The notes under the pieces: generated by a model
Seen by the model: the letters and a program-made list of their open reading frames with translations, nothing else
Database searches by the model: none
Told to the model about the DNA's origin: nothing
Shown here: piece after piece, positions 42,841 to 50,578 of the stretch
How the letters are laid out: each line of letters opens with the position of its first letter
How positions within the stretch are numbered: the first letter of the stretch is position 1
Translations under genes and position numbers: made by a program
Assembly: GCA_023390555.1 (NCBI GenBank)
Contig: JAEWCQ010000029.1
Coordinates: 23,810-87,809 of the forward strand
Source: Bacillota bacterium
GTDB lineage: Bacteria > Bacillota > Clostridia > Lachnospirales > Lachnospiraceae
DNA: 64,000 nt
Direction of reading: 5' to 3'

Positions 42841-45207
42841 CTACTCTTCCTGACTGTCCGCTGTATTGTATCCATAATCAATTGCAAAATTGTACAGACT
42901 GTAATCATTCTGTTCCACACGATAGCATACGAAATCGTCCGTCTCATAATAGACTTCCATTTCATTCGGATACATCTCCCGAAATGCCTGTGCCCAGTAA
43001 TACATACGCGACATTACAACCCACCGGCTTTCTCCTTTATACATGGATATTCCGGACTGTATCGGAAGTGCCATCTGTGCCCCTTGCTCCGACACGCTCT
43101 GCCCGCTGCCTTCATAGGCCTCGGTATAGTCCAGCGGTATTTTTTCTATGAAGAAATAGACATAATGGGTCGGTATCTGAATGAGCGCATTTGCCCCTGC
43201 ATGTTCCATCCGGTTCAGGAACTCAATCGTCTCATAATGATATCCATGATCTTCTCCCATTCGAAGTTCGTCATTCGCCGAGCAGATCGTCCATGTCTGA
43301 TCTTTGTTGTCATGAATAATATTGGTCAGACAGGTCACTGCCGCATTGCTTTCCAATCCGGAAATCTGCGCAGGTGCTTTCAGATTCCCCTGCCGGACGA
43401 CCATGACACCGATGACGAGCAGACACAGCAGCGATGCACCCTGAAGGATCCATTTCCGGCGCAGCCAGCCGAGTAGCAGATAAAGTACGGCATCCAGACA
43501 CAGACTCCATACGACCGGCAGCATATAGGCATAAAAGATACTTGTGCGGCTGGCATCCATCAGTACCGGAATTCCAATGGCTTCGGCGGCCTCAAGTACG
43601 GACAGCAGCACCATAAATACCGCTGTCGCCAGGAGTCTGGCGGCATAATCTGTCCTGCGAAGCAGGAAGAACACGATACCGAGTATCCCCAGCAGCCCGA
43701 TGCCTCCGAAAATCATTTTATCGTACAACGAGTTGCTCCCAAGCGTTACATAAGTTGTCACAGAGCGGTAAATCCCCTCCGCCAGCTTTGTGCTGACCGT
43801 CTCTATCTTCCCGGCAAACGCAGCCGCTTTCTCTCCGGCAATATCGGAAAACGGCCGGACCTCGACTTCGTTTCCGCTCCCCACATCGCTTCCGGTCGTA
43901 TCCTGTAGCGTATTCGTACCTTGATCCTGCACGACTTCCGTTTCGGATGCTAACTCTGTGTCCGCCGCTGCCTCTGTTTCCGTTTCTTCCTGTAGACCTG
44001 ATGTATCCGCTTCTTCCGTTCCCGAAATAACATTCATCCCCCAGCCCAGAGAGCCCTGCAGCGGTGTTCCGGCAGCATAGGCAATTCCCATGGGCAGTAC
44101 GGCAATCAGAATTCCGATAAAGCCCGCTGTTAGAATCGGTACAAAATATGCTCTTCGCAGGAAACGGAACAGAAATGCAACCGCTATGCCGATACAGAAC
44201 AGGCCGGCAATGATTGTATCGTAAAAATGTGCAGCAAGCGTCATGGAAAAACTCATTGAAAATGCCACGAGATACCAGTTTGCAGTCTTTTTTTCTTTGT
44301 AATTCTCTGTTTCGCTGTGCTTTTTCTGAAAAAATGCAAAAGTAAAATAAATAGCGGGCAATAGGAACAGCATCCCGAATTCCTGCGGCAGCGAGCTGTA
44401 ATACCTGCTGTACGTATCCGGATGAAACATCGCGGACGCCACGTAGATACCGACACCTGCGTATGCGGCATATCTGCTCTTACAGCAGGCACGGATAAAT
44501 GCAAACAGAACCATATGGATCAGATAGGTCTGCAGCACGCAAAACAGCCGGAGCAACACATAAGTATCAAACCCGAAGACCGCATGCAGATAATAGATGA
44601 TGCAGTGAAATCCAAACGGATACACCCCTGCAACGAATATCTGGTTCTTGCCCATGTAATTGATCCAATAGTTATGTACCGGCAGATCAGATACACAATA
44701 ACCGTAGGTATACAGGCTGTTCGTACCGTAGATCCAAAGCAGAAGTATCGTAAGCCCCAGCAAAAGCACACAGTCCGGCAGGTTTTTCTGTATTCTCCGT
44801 AATACAGAAAGACAGAGATGTCCGATCTGCTTTCCCAGATACAGCACATTTTTCCGCAGGAAAGTCTTTCGTCCCAGCTGCCCCCCGGACAGTTTCCGAA
44901 GATTCTGAAACTGATCTTCACCTAATTTTTTCAAACTGATCTGACGCACCCGGAAAAACGCAAACAGATACGGTACGATCGTAAATACAAGCAGTGTCAC
45001 CCGATTGGAAATATGAAGCAGCTGAAGAAGGAATACCAGATTCATAAGATAAAAATTACCAGCAACCAGATATATCAGAAACCGGACCGAAAATCTCAAT
45101 TGCTTTACTTTACGATATAAAAGCAGGGATGGCAACAGCAGTGTCATAACAGGATATGCTGCAAATATTCCTATGAGCTGCAGTATCGTCAGCATTTTTA
45201 TAGACAC
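42841..45207 (-). CDS. large polytopic membrane protein, GT-C-like
   Basis: A 788-aa protein with roughly 14-16 hydrophobic segments. LLWIYGTNSLYTYGYCVSDLPVHNYWINYMG, with its acidic residue in the first outside loop, recalls GT-C glycosyltransferases and O-antigen-ligase-like proteins. Between segments lies a 75-residue acidic Thr/Glu-rich loop (about 385-460) of low complexity, and the last 150 residues form an outside soluble domain. AGGAGG eight bases before a GTG at 45207 suggests this start; ATG at 45213 would sit too close to that site. It lies between pelE and the DUF2194 gene, so a role in polymer assembly is inferred. Confidence 0.7.
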   Translation of the reverse strand: MSIKMLTILQLIGIFAAYPVMTLLLPSLLLYRKVKQLRFSVRFLIYLVAGNFYLMNLVFLLQLLHISNRVTLLVFTIVPYLFAFFRVRQISLKKLGEDQFQNLRKLSGGQLGRKTFLRKNVLYLGKQIGHLCLSVLRRIQKNLPDCVLLLGLTILLLWIYGTNSLYTYGYCVSDLPVHNYWINYMGKNQIFVAGVYPFGFHCIIYYLHAVFGFDTYVLLRLFCVLQTYLIHMVLFAFIRACCKSRYAAYAGVGIYVASAMFHPDTYSRYYSSLPQEFGMLFLLPAIYFTFAFFQKKHSETENYKEKKTANWYLVAFSMSFSMTLAAHFYDTIIAGLFCIGIAVAFLFRFLRRAYFVPILTAGFIGILIAVLPMGIAYAAGTPLQGSLGWGMNVISGTEEADTSGLQEETETEAAADTELASETEVVQDQGTNTLQDTTGSDVGSGNEVEVRPFSDIAGEKAAAFAGKIETVSTKLAEGIYRSVTTYVTLGSNSLYDKMIFGGIGLLGILGIVFFLLRRTDYAARLLATAVFMVLLSVLEAAEAIGIPVLMDASRTSIFYAYMLPVVWSLCLDAVLYLLLGWLRRKWILQGASLLCLLVIGVMVVRQGNLKAPAQISGLESNAAVTCLTNIIHDNKDQTWTICSANDELRMGEDHGYHYETIEFLNRMEHAGANALIQIPTHYVYFFIEKIPLDYTEAYEGSGQSVSEQGAQMALPIQSGISMYKGESRWVVMSRMYYWAQAFREMYPNEMEVYYETDDFVCYRVEQNDYSLYNFAIDYGYNTADSQEE

Positions 45208-45221
45208 CGTCATCACCTCCT

Positions 45222-46160
45222 TCAGCTAAATATTCTTATCAGTTCCAATGTCTCCCGGTCTATTGTGATATTTGATTTTTTTAACTCATCCAGAACACGG
45301 AAAAAATTCTCTTTCTCCTGTTTGGTAAAATACAGTTTCAACTGACAGGTATAGGTTGACAACTCCATCGGATACGCTTTGGCCGCCCGCCTGCACCATT
45401 CTTCCATGCGTGAAAAATCTCTTATTTCCAGCAGGCGCAGACAAATCCATTCATAATACCGGCTCGTGATCTGTGCCTTCTCTTTCCGGTATAGAATCTC
45501 TCCTGCCTCATCCAGCAGATGAACAAAGGATTCCTGCTCCATGCCGGTAAAGACCTTTTGTTCCAGTACGCGGTTCATGTATGGAATCAAGATATGCTCA
45601 TACTCTGTCTGCCCCGGGTCTTCCTTTTTTATCTCTTCGTATACCTTCCGGGCATTGACACGAAATTCGTTCAGCTCATCCCGCAAAACAGACGCCGCAT
45701 AATGCGAAGTTTCAGAATCTTCACTGTTTAAAGCAAGTGCAATCGCCGAAAGTGATTTTTCAATGTCTCCTTTGACGATGTTCATCATAAGTGTACGCAG
45801 ACTTGCCTTGTCACTGACTGCGATTGCTTCTTCCAACGGCACCATATTCCGTTCCCGCTCCTCATCCGGATGCAGATGCGTCGCAACCCGCTCTTTGCTG
45901 AAAATAACATCTTCCAGATCGGCATCCTGCTGAAACAGCGTAAAATATAGAAGCTGCCCCACCGCAAAGAACAGAGGACCTACAACCGGACACAGCAGCA
46001 TGACAATGAATTTGATGAGATAGCTGATCCGCTGATCCGTGTAGCGGACTTTCTGTCTTTCCCGCAGGATCGGCACAAGCAGAAATCCCCAGAGCAGATA
46101 GAGAACGGAAATTGCCGTACTTGCAATCACGACCATGAAAAATATCTGTTTCTGCATCAT
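45222..46160 (-). CDS. pelE: PelE-like membrane protein
   Basis: A 312-aa protein with two N-terminal membrane segments (about 7-29 and 48-75) and a cytoplasmic helical domain that looks like TPR repeats (CRRAAKAYPMELSTYTCQLKLY). This layout is that of PelE, which joins PelD and PelG. Its ATG overlaps the stop of the PelD-like gene by four bases (ATGA), indicating coupled synthesis. Sequence identity to proteobacterial PelE is low; the call rests on layout and position. Confidence 0.75.
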   Translation of the reverse strand: MMQKQIFFMVVIASTAISVLYLLWGFLLVPILRERQKVRYTDQRISYLIKFIVMLLCPVVGPLFFAVGQLLYFTLFQQDADLEDVIFSKERVATHLHPDEERERNMVPLEEAIAVSDKASLRTLMMNIVKGDIEKSLSAIALALNSEDSETSHYAASVLRDELNEFRVNARKVYEEIKKEDPGQTEYEHILIPYMNRVLEQKVFTGMEQESFVHLLDEAGEILYRKEKAQITSRYYEWICLRLLEIRDFSRMEEWCRRAAKAYPMELSTYTCQLKLYFTKQEKENFFRVLDELKKSNITIDRETLELIRIFS

Positions 46161-48337
46161 ACCACCGTTTCCTCCTGTATCCGGCTCTCATATCCGGCCT
46201 CCTGAAAACGCCGGATTACCGCATCGGCATCTTTCCGGTCCGTATTGGAAAGCAGCACATAGAGATTTCCGTCCGAAAGCTTTCCAAGATAATCCGTCTG
46301 ACGCAGCATTTTGCCAAGCACGGCATCCGTACCCGCAGAAATTGTATGATCCGTCCGGATTTCCAGAATGGTACATTCCGTCAGTCCTTTGCGTCTTGCT
46401 TCCAGATATGCCCTGACCAGCGAGGTGAAGGCATCCATATCCAGAATATCGGTTCCATCGATATAACGGTCGGTTTTCAACGCTTCCAGATAACGATTTG
46501 CGCGGATAACCGCATTTTGGATCAGATATCCCACGACCACCAGCATGTTTGCCTGACTTAAGGTCATTCTTTCCCATGGGATTCCCCACACCATAAGAAT
46601 CAGCTGCATCTCATCCTCCGAATAGATGGCATTCGCCAGAAGCGGATACCGCTCATCCATGGTTTTATTGATGTATACGCGTCTTTCTTTTAAATCCCGA
46701 TACACATCCTCTAACATCGTATACTGTATGGAATTACCAAGTTCTCTTGCCTTCTTTGAAGTAGCCGAAAACAGCCGCGCGTAGGAATGGTTTGCCACCG
46801 AATAGATTGCGACATCCCGGCTGTCCATCAGCTTCGCAAGCACCTCGGAAGCATAGAACAGCACTTCCTCGGGCTCATATTTATCCAGACTCGATGTGAT
46901 CTCATATATTTTTCCGAAGCTGTCATTCTGATTCACGATCTGTGTTTCCAGAACATTTTTCATCCGCACATTGCTCGTATTGATATCCTGTATATCATTC
47001 AGCTGTCCGGTCAGATAGTGAATCTCGTTTTCATCCTCACCGCGGATAATCCGCAGCTGATCCCGCATATAACCCACGATCAGTCCCAGTATGAACAGCT
47101 GTGCAATCCAGACGTAGGTATTATGATCCAGCATGACATCCAGTCCGGATCTGTGGTACATCTGCCGGAAACAGTAACCCGCCACCGCAAGAATTGCAGA
47201 AAACGTAGCCTGCTGCTGTCCGTAGACAATTGCAAAGAGCAGCACATAAAGCAGATAAAAATCGAGATTCCCAAAATACGTACTCCCTACCGCACGATTA
47301 TTCAGCATAAAAAAAGGAATAAAGCAGATCAGATTCTCCAGAAACGGAATGGACGCACGGATAATTACTCTGGATTTCTGGAAAAACCTGCCGATACGGC
47401 CGGCTCCTTTATCTTCCTCCTCCAGAAAAACACGGCTGTGACGTTTGACATACCGGGCCAGCTCCACAACCGTGCTTTCCATCGGATGGAAAATCTGTTT
47501 TCCAAATTCCGCTTCAAACCATCCATCTGCCAGTACGACACGGTGCTTTTCTCCCACGGAATGATTGAGAATCACGATCCCGTTTCCCATCGCTCCCCGG
47601 ATCATTTCCGCAAGCTGCATCTCGTTTAAGACCTCCCCGGAAGAAATGTGGTATTTTGCGTGTCCCGTACCTTCGCTGCTTATGACACGGTAAATGAATT
47701 CCACCGCATCCGCCAGATACAACAGCGAAAACGTGTGATATTCGTTCGCCTCTATTTTCCCCGTACGGACAGCCTCCACACACATCGCGGAACAGATATC
47801 CCGCACATCCCTTTTTTTCTCTGGGATTCCATACAGATGATCCAGGCGCAGAATGACGGTATCCATCCCCATGGCTTCCCGGTAGCTCTCGCATGCCTGC
47901 TCCCCCTGCGCGATTGTCATAGCCCGAAATCCTCTTGCAGACGGCCGCTCTCCTTCTCCAATTGCCTCTGCATAGGATTCCGAAAAGACCTCTTCCGATG
48001 ACAGATAAAGAAAGCGCCCCTTTCCCAGAAGAGAATAAGCCATCAGGATATTCATCAGCCCGGCGGTATACCGCACCGATTCCCTTCTGGCATCTTTCCA
48101 GTTAAAGTTTGTGTCATATGCGCCCAGAAACAGCGTCACATCCGGACTCACACTGTCGAAGATTTCCTGCAGGGAGTCACTGTCGTATGGAAAATGATAT
48201 TTTTCAAATACATTTGGATAACGCCACACTCTGTGCTGAGTTCCCGTCAGCACATAAACGCGATGTCCTTCTTTATTCAACTTATTGATTACGGCATTCA
48301 TCAGGTTACCGCCGCCACCTATCAGTAATATATCCAT
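46157..48337 (-). CDS. pelD: PelD-like c-di-GMP receptor fused to an epimerase-like SDR domain
   Basis: A 726-aa fusion. Residues 1-310 are an extended SDR/sugar-epimerase fold (MDILLIGGGGNLMNAV), but the catalytic YxxxK region reads GFRAMTIAQGEQ, so catalysis is doubtful. Then four membrane segments (about 335-430), a coiled coil, a GAF-like domain (about 475-610) and a GGDEF-like domain (about 620-726). In the last, the inhibitory-site RxxD is kept as RQTD (679-682), while GGDEF is SDGNL, the classic receptor-not-enzyme pattern of PelD. The ATG at 48337 has GGATAAG; a TTG at 48346 is an alternative. Confidence 0.83.
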   Translation of the reverse strand: MDILLIGGGGNLMNAVINKLNKEGHRVYVLTGTQHRVWRYPNVFEKYHFPYDSDSLQEIFDSVSPDVTLFLGAYDTNFNWKDARRESVRYTAGLMNILMAYSLLGKGRFLYLSSEEVFSESYAEAIGEGERPSARGFRAMTIAQGEQACESYREAMGMDTVILRLDHLYGIPEKKRDVRDICSAMCVEAVRTGKIEANEYHTFSLLYLADAVEFIYRVISSEGTGHAKYHISSGEVLNEMQLAEMIRGAMGNGIVILNHSVGEKHRVVLADGWFEAEFGKQIFHPMESTVVELARYVKRHSRVFLEEEDKGAGRIGRFFQKSRVIIRASIPFLENLICFIPFFMLNNRAVGSTYFGNLDFYLLYVLLFAIVYGQQQATFSAILAVAGYCFRQMYHRSGLDVMLDHNTYVWIAQLFILGLIVGYMRDQLRIIRGEDENEIHYLTGQLNDIQDINTSNVRMKNVLETQIVNQNDSFGKIYEITSSLDKYEPEEVLFYASEVLAKLMDSRDVAIYSVANHSYARLFSATSKKARELGNSIQYTMLEDVYRDLKERRVYINKTMDERYPLLANAIYSEDEMQLILMVWGIPWERMTLSQANMLVVVGYLIQNAVIRANRYLEALKTDRYIDGTDILDMDAFTSLVRAYLEARRKGLTECTILEIRTDHTISAGTDAVLGKMLRQTDYLGKLSDGNLYVLLSNTDRKDADAVIRRFQEAGYESRIQEETVV

Positions 48338-48356
48338 CTTATCCAAAATACCCCGT

Positions 48357-48614
48357 CTATTCCATTATTCCCTGTTTCTTTAATTCCTCAAAAAATCCCA
48401 TGATATCCGCTGCCGCTTCTTCCTGCCCGATTCCATATCGTTCACATAATTGCAGCGCAATCTGTTCTTTTGTATTTCCCTGCTGATACATCTTCCAGAT
48501 AGACGCCCCGCCTTCATTCATCGGTATCGGATGCACATCCTCTTTCCCGCTCTGATCCATCTGCAGCAGCCAGTATAAGCCCGCCGCATACCTAAGCTGA
48601 CAATTCTGTTTCAT
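48357..48614 (-). CDS. PqqD-family protein
   Basis: An 85-aa PqqD-type winged helix: YWLLQMDQSG, then MNEGGASIWKMYQQGNTKEQIALQL and a C-terminal EAAADIMGFFEELKKQGI helix. PqqD folds bind peptides or serve as recognition modules in RiPP maturation; here it is the first assured gene before the PelD-like fusion (19-base gap). A second PqqD domain occurs in the kinase fusion at 26.1 kb. It starts behind GAGGTGAAACGG at 48614. Confidence 0.8.
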   Translation of the reverse strand: MKQNCQLRYAAGLYWLLQMDQSGKEDVHPIPMNEGGASIWKMYQQGNTKEQIALQLCERYGIGQEEAAADIMGFFEELKKQGIME

Positions 48615-48625
48615 TCCGTTTCACC

Positions 48626-48736
48626 TCACCAGTGCAGCAATACTTTTCCTATGATCTCATAGAAATCATCTTCTTCATCGGACAGTTCGGACGCCTTCAT
48701 TAGAAGAATCTGCTGATTTTCGGTTTCTTTGAGCAA
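48626..48736 (-). CDS. candidate 36-aa peptide ORF upstream of the PqqD gene
   Basis: A TTG codon at 48736 lies seven bases after a perfect AGGAGG and opens 36 codons ending TGA at 48628-48626, 11 bases before the PqqD start. The peptide is acidic in the middle (SELSDEEDDFYEII) and ends KVLLHW. No ATG is available and the frame is closed by a stop 18 codons upstream. It could be a genuine small peptide (even a PqqD-bound precursor), a leader ORF for coupling, or the remains of a longer gene. Expression is unproven. Confidence 0.35.
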   Translation of the reverse strand: MLKETENQQILLMKASELSDEEDDFYEIIGKVLLHW

Positions 48737-48798
48737 AAGATAATCCTCCTGTCCGATCCTCTCCCAAATCTCTCAGGCTACGCAAAAATATACGGATA

Positions 48799-48833
48799 GG
48801 ATAAATATGGCGTGGAAATTCCACGCCTTATCC
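48799..48833. other. strong hairpin between 76-aa gene and PqqD cistron
   Basis: GGATAAATATGGCGTGG pairs with its near-complement CCACGCCTTATCC across a short AAATT loop (stem of about 15 bp with a small bulge). No T-run follows on the minus strand. It may attenuate or process the message before the small ORF and PqqD gene. Confidence 0.5.
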
Positions 48834-48840
48834 TTGTGCA

Positions 48841-49071
48841 CTACTTCTGTATCATTGCCGTTCCGTTTTCCTGGATAATCAGATTTACCTGCATCCCCTC
48901 GTCCAGTCCCATCTGCCAGAGACAATTTTCTTCCACATCCAAAATAACCTGCTGCCTTTCTTTTACGGTCTCCAGTATGATTTTTGCCATGACCTCAACA
49001 TTCTCGGGTCTGCCTTCACATCCGAAATCCGGTTCTTCAATTTTTAAAATAACTGCAGCTTCACAAACCAT
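48841..49071 (-). CDS. hypothetical 76-aa protein
   Basis: A small soluble protein (MVCEAAVILKIEEPDFGCEGRP ... NLIIQENGTAMIQK shortened) with alternating strand-helix pattern and two cysteines. It resembles no family I can name. GAGAGGAAACGGGG precedes the ATG, and a TATAAT-type -10 lies about 57 bases upstream, so it would be the first gene of the pel message. It may be a regulatory or assembly partner; this is a guess from position. Confidence 0.55.
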   Translation of the reverse strand: MVCEAAVILKIEEPDFGCEGRPENVEVMAKIILETVKERQQVILDVEENCLWQMGLDEGMQVNLIIQENGTAMIQK

Positions 49072-49127
49072 ACCCCGTTTCCTCTCATTTCCAGTAAAAA
49101 TGCCAAAAACCCGCCATACTGTTATCT

Positions 49128-49133
49128 ATTATA
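49128..49133 (-). promoter_or_regulatory. -10 box of the likely pel operon promoter
   Basis: Minus-strand TATAAT at 49133-49128 lies between the terminator of the transglycosylase gene and the 76-aa gene. No good -35 is seen 16-18 bases upstream, which suggests dependence on an activator. Confidence 0.45.
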
Positions 49134-49156
49134 ACCCATAACGCCCCATTAAGAAA

Positions 49157-49206
49157 TAAAAAAATAACAGGACCGGTAAGTTTTTCCACCTATCCGTCCC
49201 ATTATT
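49157..49206 (-). terminator. Rho-independent terminator of the transglycosylase gene
   Basis: AATAATGGGACGGATAGG and CTTACCGGTCCTGTTATT (minus strand) form an 18-bp stem with two mismatches and an 8-base loop, followed by seven T residues. It isolates the transglycosylase gene from the pel message. Confidence 0.85.
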
Positions 49207-49231
49207 TTTCTATTTCGTCCTTTTTCCTGTT

Positions 49232-49744
49232 CTATTTCCCATGTAAGCGTTCCAGCGCTGCCGCCCGACTCATAATGCCGGATGCATATTCCGTATATGT
49301 TCCGTTTTCTCCCAGTTCTACTGCATTCGAAGAGCCATTATAAACCATAAGTACCGTTCCCATATCCTGATACTCCTGAAAAAGTTCCTGCAGATAATCC
49401 GCCGCCACCTGAATATTTCCATAGGGATCATAGATATCCGTCACGCCAAGGCGTTCCATCCTGTCCCGGTGATATGGCTCATTGATCTGCATCAGCCCTT
49501 TGCAGTTCCCGTTGTATACCTGAGGCTGTCCCGACGATTCCTGTTCGATCATCGCCTCCAGCATTTCGGGCGCTATCGCATATTTTTCTCCAATTTCCTC
49601 ACAGTATGTCTGATACTCCTGCGAAATCCATGTATCCTGACACTGGTCTGCAGCATCCAGCTTTATTGTTCTCGTAAAAAACGCTACGGTAAGCAGCAAA
49701 AAAATCGATGCCGGCCGCCAAATTCTCATGTTTCTTTTTTCCAT
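49232..49744 (-). CDS. secreted lytic transglycosylase (SLT domain)
   Basis: A 170-aa protein with an N-terminal signal sequence (IFLLLTVAFFTRTIKLDA) and a single SLT/lysozyme-like domain: the catalytic Glu is in MLEAMIEQESSGQP, followed by GLMQINEPYH and YNGSSNAV. Such short enzymes cut peptidoglycan glycan strands, often to make room for envelope machines. It has its own terminator and lies ahead of the pel operon. AGGAGG stands seven bases before the ATG at 49744. Confidence 0.88.
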   Translation of the reverse strand: MEKRNMRIWRPASIFLLLTVAFFTRTIKLDAADQCQDTWISQEYQTYCEEIGEKYAIAPEMLEAMIEQESSGQPQVYNGNCKGLMQINEPYHRDRMERLGVTDIYDPYGNIQVAADYLQELFQEYQDMGTVLMVYNGSSNAVELGENGTYTEYASGIMSRAAALERLHGK

Positions 49745-49878
49745 ACACAATCCTCCTAAAACTTACAAGGTTTTATATATGCAAGTCTTACCAGAAATAT
49801 GTGTTATCAAACATGTAGTTTTTTCATTTTTTAAGATTTTTTACAAAATAAAGGGGTTTTCTGCTTCACCGCCTGTCG

Positions 49879-50556
49879 CTACTTGACGCTTTCTGTACTT
49901 TTTATACTTTCCTCATTTTCCGTACTTTGTACCTTCTCTGTACCTTCCGTGGATTCCAAGTCTCCAGACTCATAGGCTTCTTTGAGCGGATCTTTGATCT
50001 GAACAACACGCTGCCATTGTTTCGTTCCTTCCACTTTTTCTACCTCGGAACAATGTTTCCTTAAAAAGCGGGTCAGATTATAACCGTCAACCCATATCTC
50101 AGAATTTCCTTCCTTCTGCGACTCATCAAAGATCAGATGGACGCCGAAATGCAGATGGATCTGATCTATATTATTGGTATTTTCCGTCTCACTGTATCCC
50201 GCATGACCTATATAGCCAATAACATCACCTGCAGTTACTATGCTCCCCTCTTTCAGTCCCTCCGCATAAGGATAATTCTGTCTTAAATGCGCATAGTAAT
50301 AATAACGTTTGTGATCGAAACTTCGGATTCCAATCCTTCAGCCGCCATACTTATTCCATCCGATTGCTTCCACATAGAAGGATTCCACTGCGATTATAGG
50401 CGTGCCGATGTGTATGTTATATCGAATGAACGAATTCTTTTAAATCCTCAATTCATTTCTTTCAGATTGATCTGAAACCCAAAGGTTGTATAAACGATAT
50501 TTCCCTTGTTTGGAAATAAATCCGCCGACCAAACATACTATAATAACCATTTGCAT
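49879..50556 (-). pseudogene. decayed M23-type murein endopeptidase
   Basis: Remains of a secreted M23 metallopeptidase. An N-terminal fragment starting near 50556 reads KYRLYNLWVSDQSERNEL, then a stop and frame change. The catalytic part resumes with HIGTPIIAVES and NKYGG, is broken by TGA at about 50343, and continues RIGIRSFDHKRYYYYAHL and DQIHLHFGVHLIF before the stop at 49879. In intact relatives a Trp stands where the TGA is, so TGG to TGA is the likely mutation; the linker between the fragments is also missing. No signal peptide remains upstream. Confidence 0.8.
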
Positions 50557-50578
50557 GATTACACTAGGATTACGGCAA

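Noticed and set aside
42436..43476. 346-codon plus-strand frame
   Set aside because: Antisense across two convincing membrane-protein genes, with composition typical of reversed coding sequence.
46787..47629. 280-codon plus-strand frame
   Set aside because: Antisense to the PelD-like fusion and without any family resemblance.
50330..50350. In-frame TGA in the M23 remnant as a possible selenocysteine codon
   Set aside because: Relatives carry Trp there, no suitable SECIS-like hairpin was seen right after, and the gene has other breaks, so decay is simpler.
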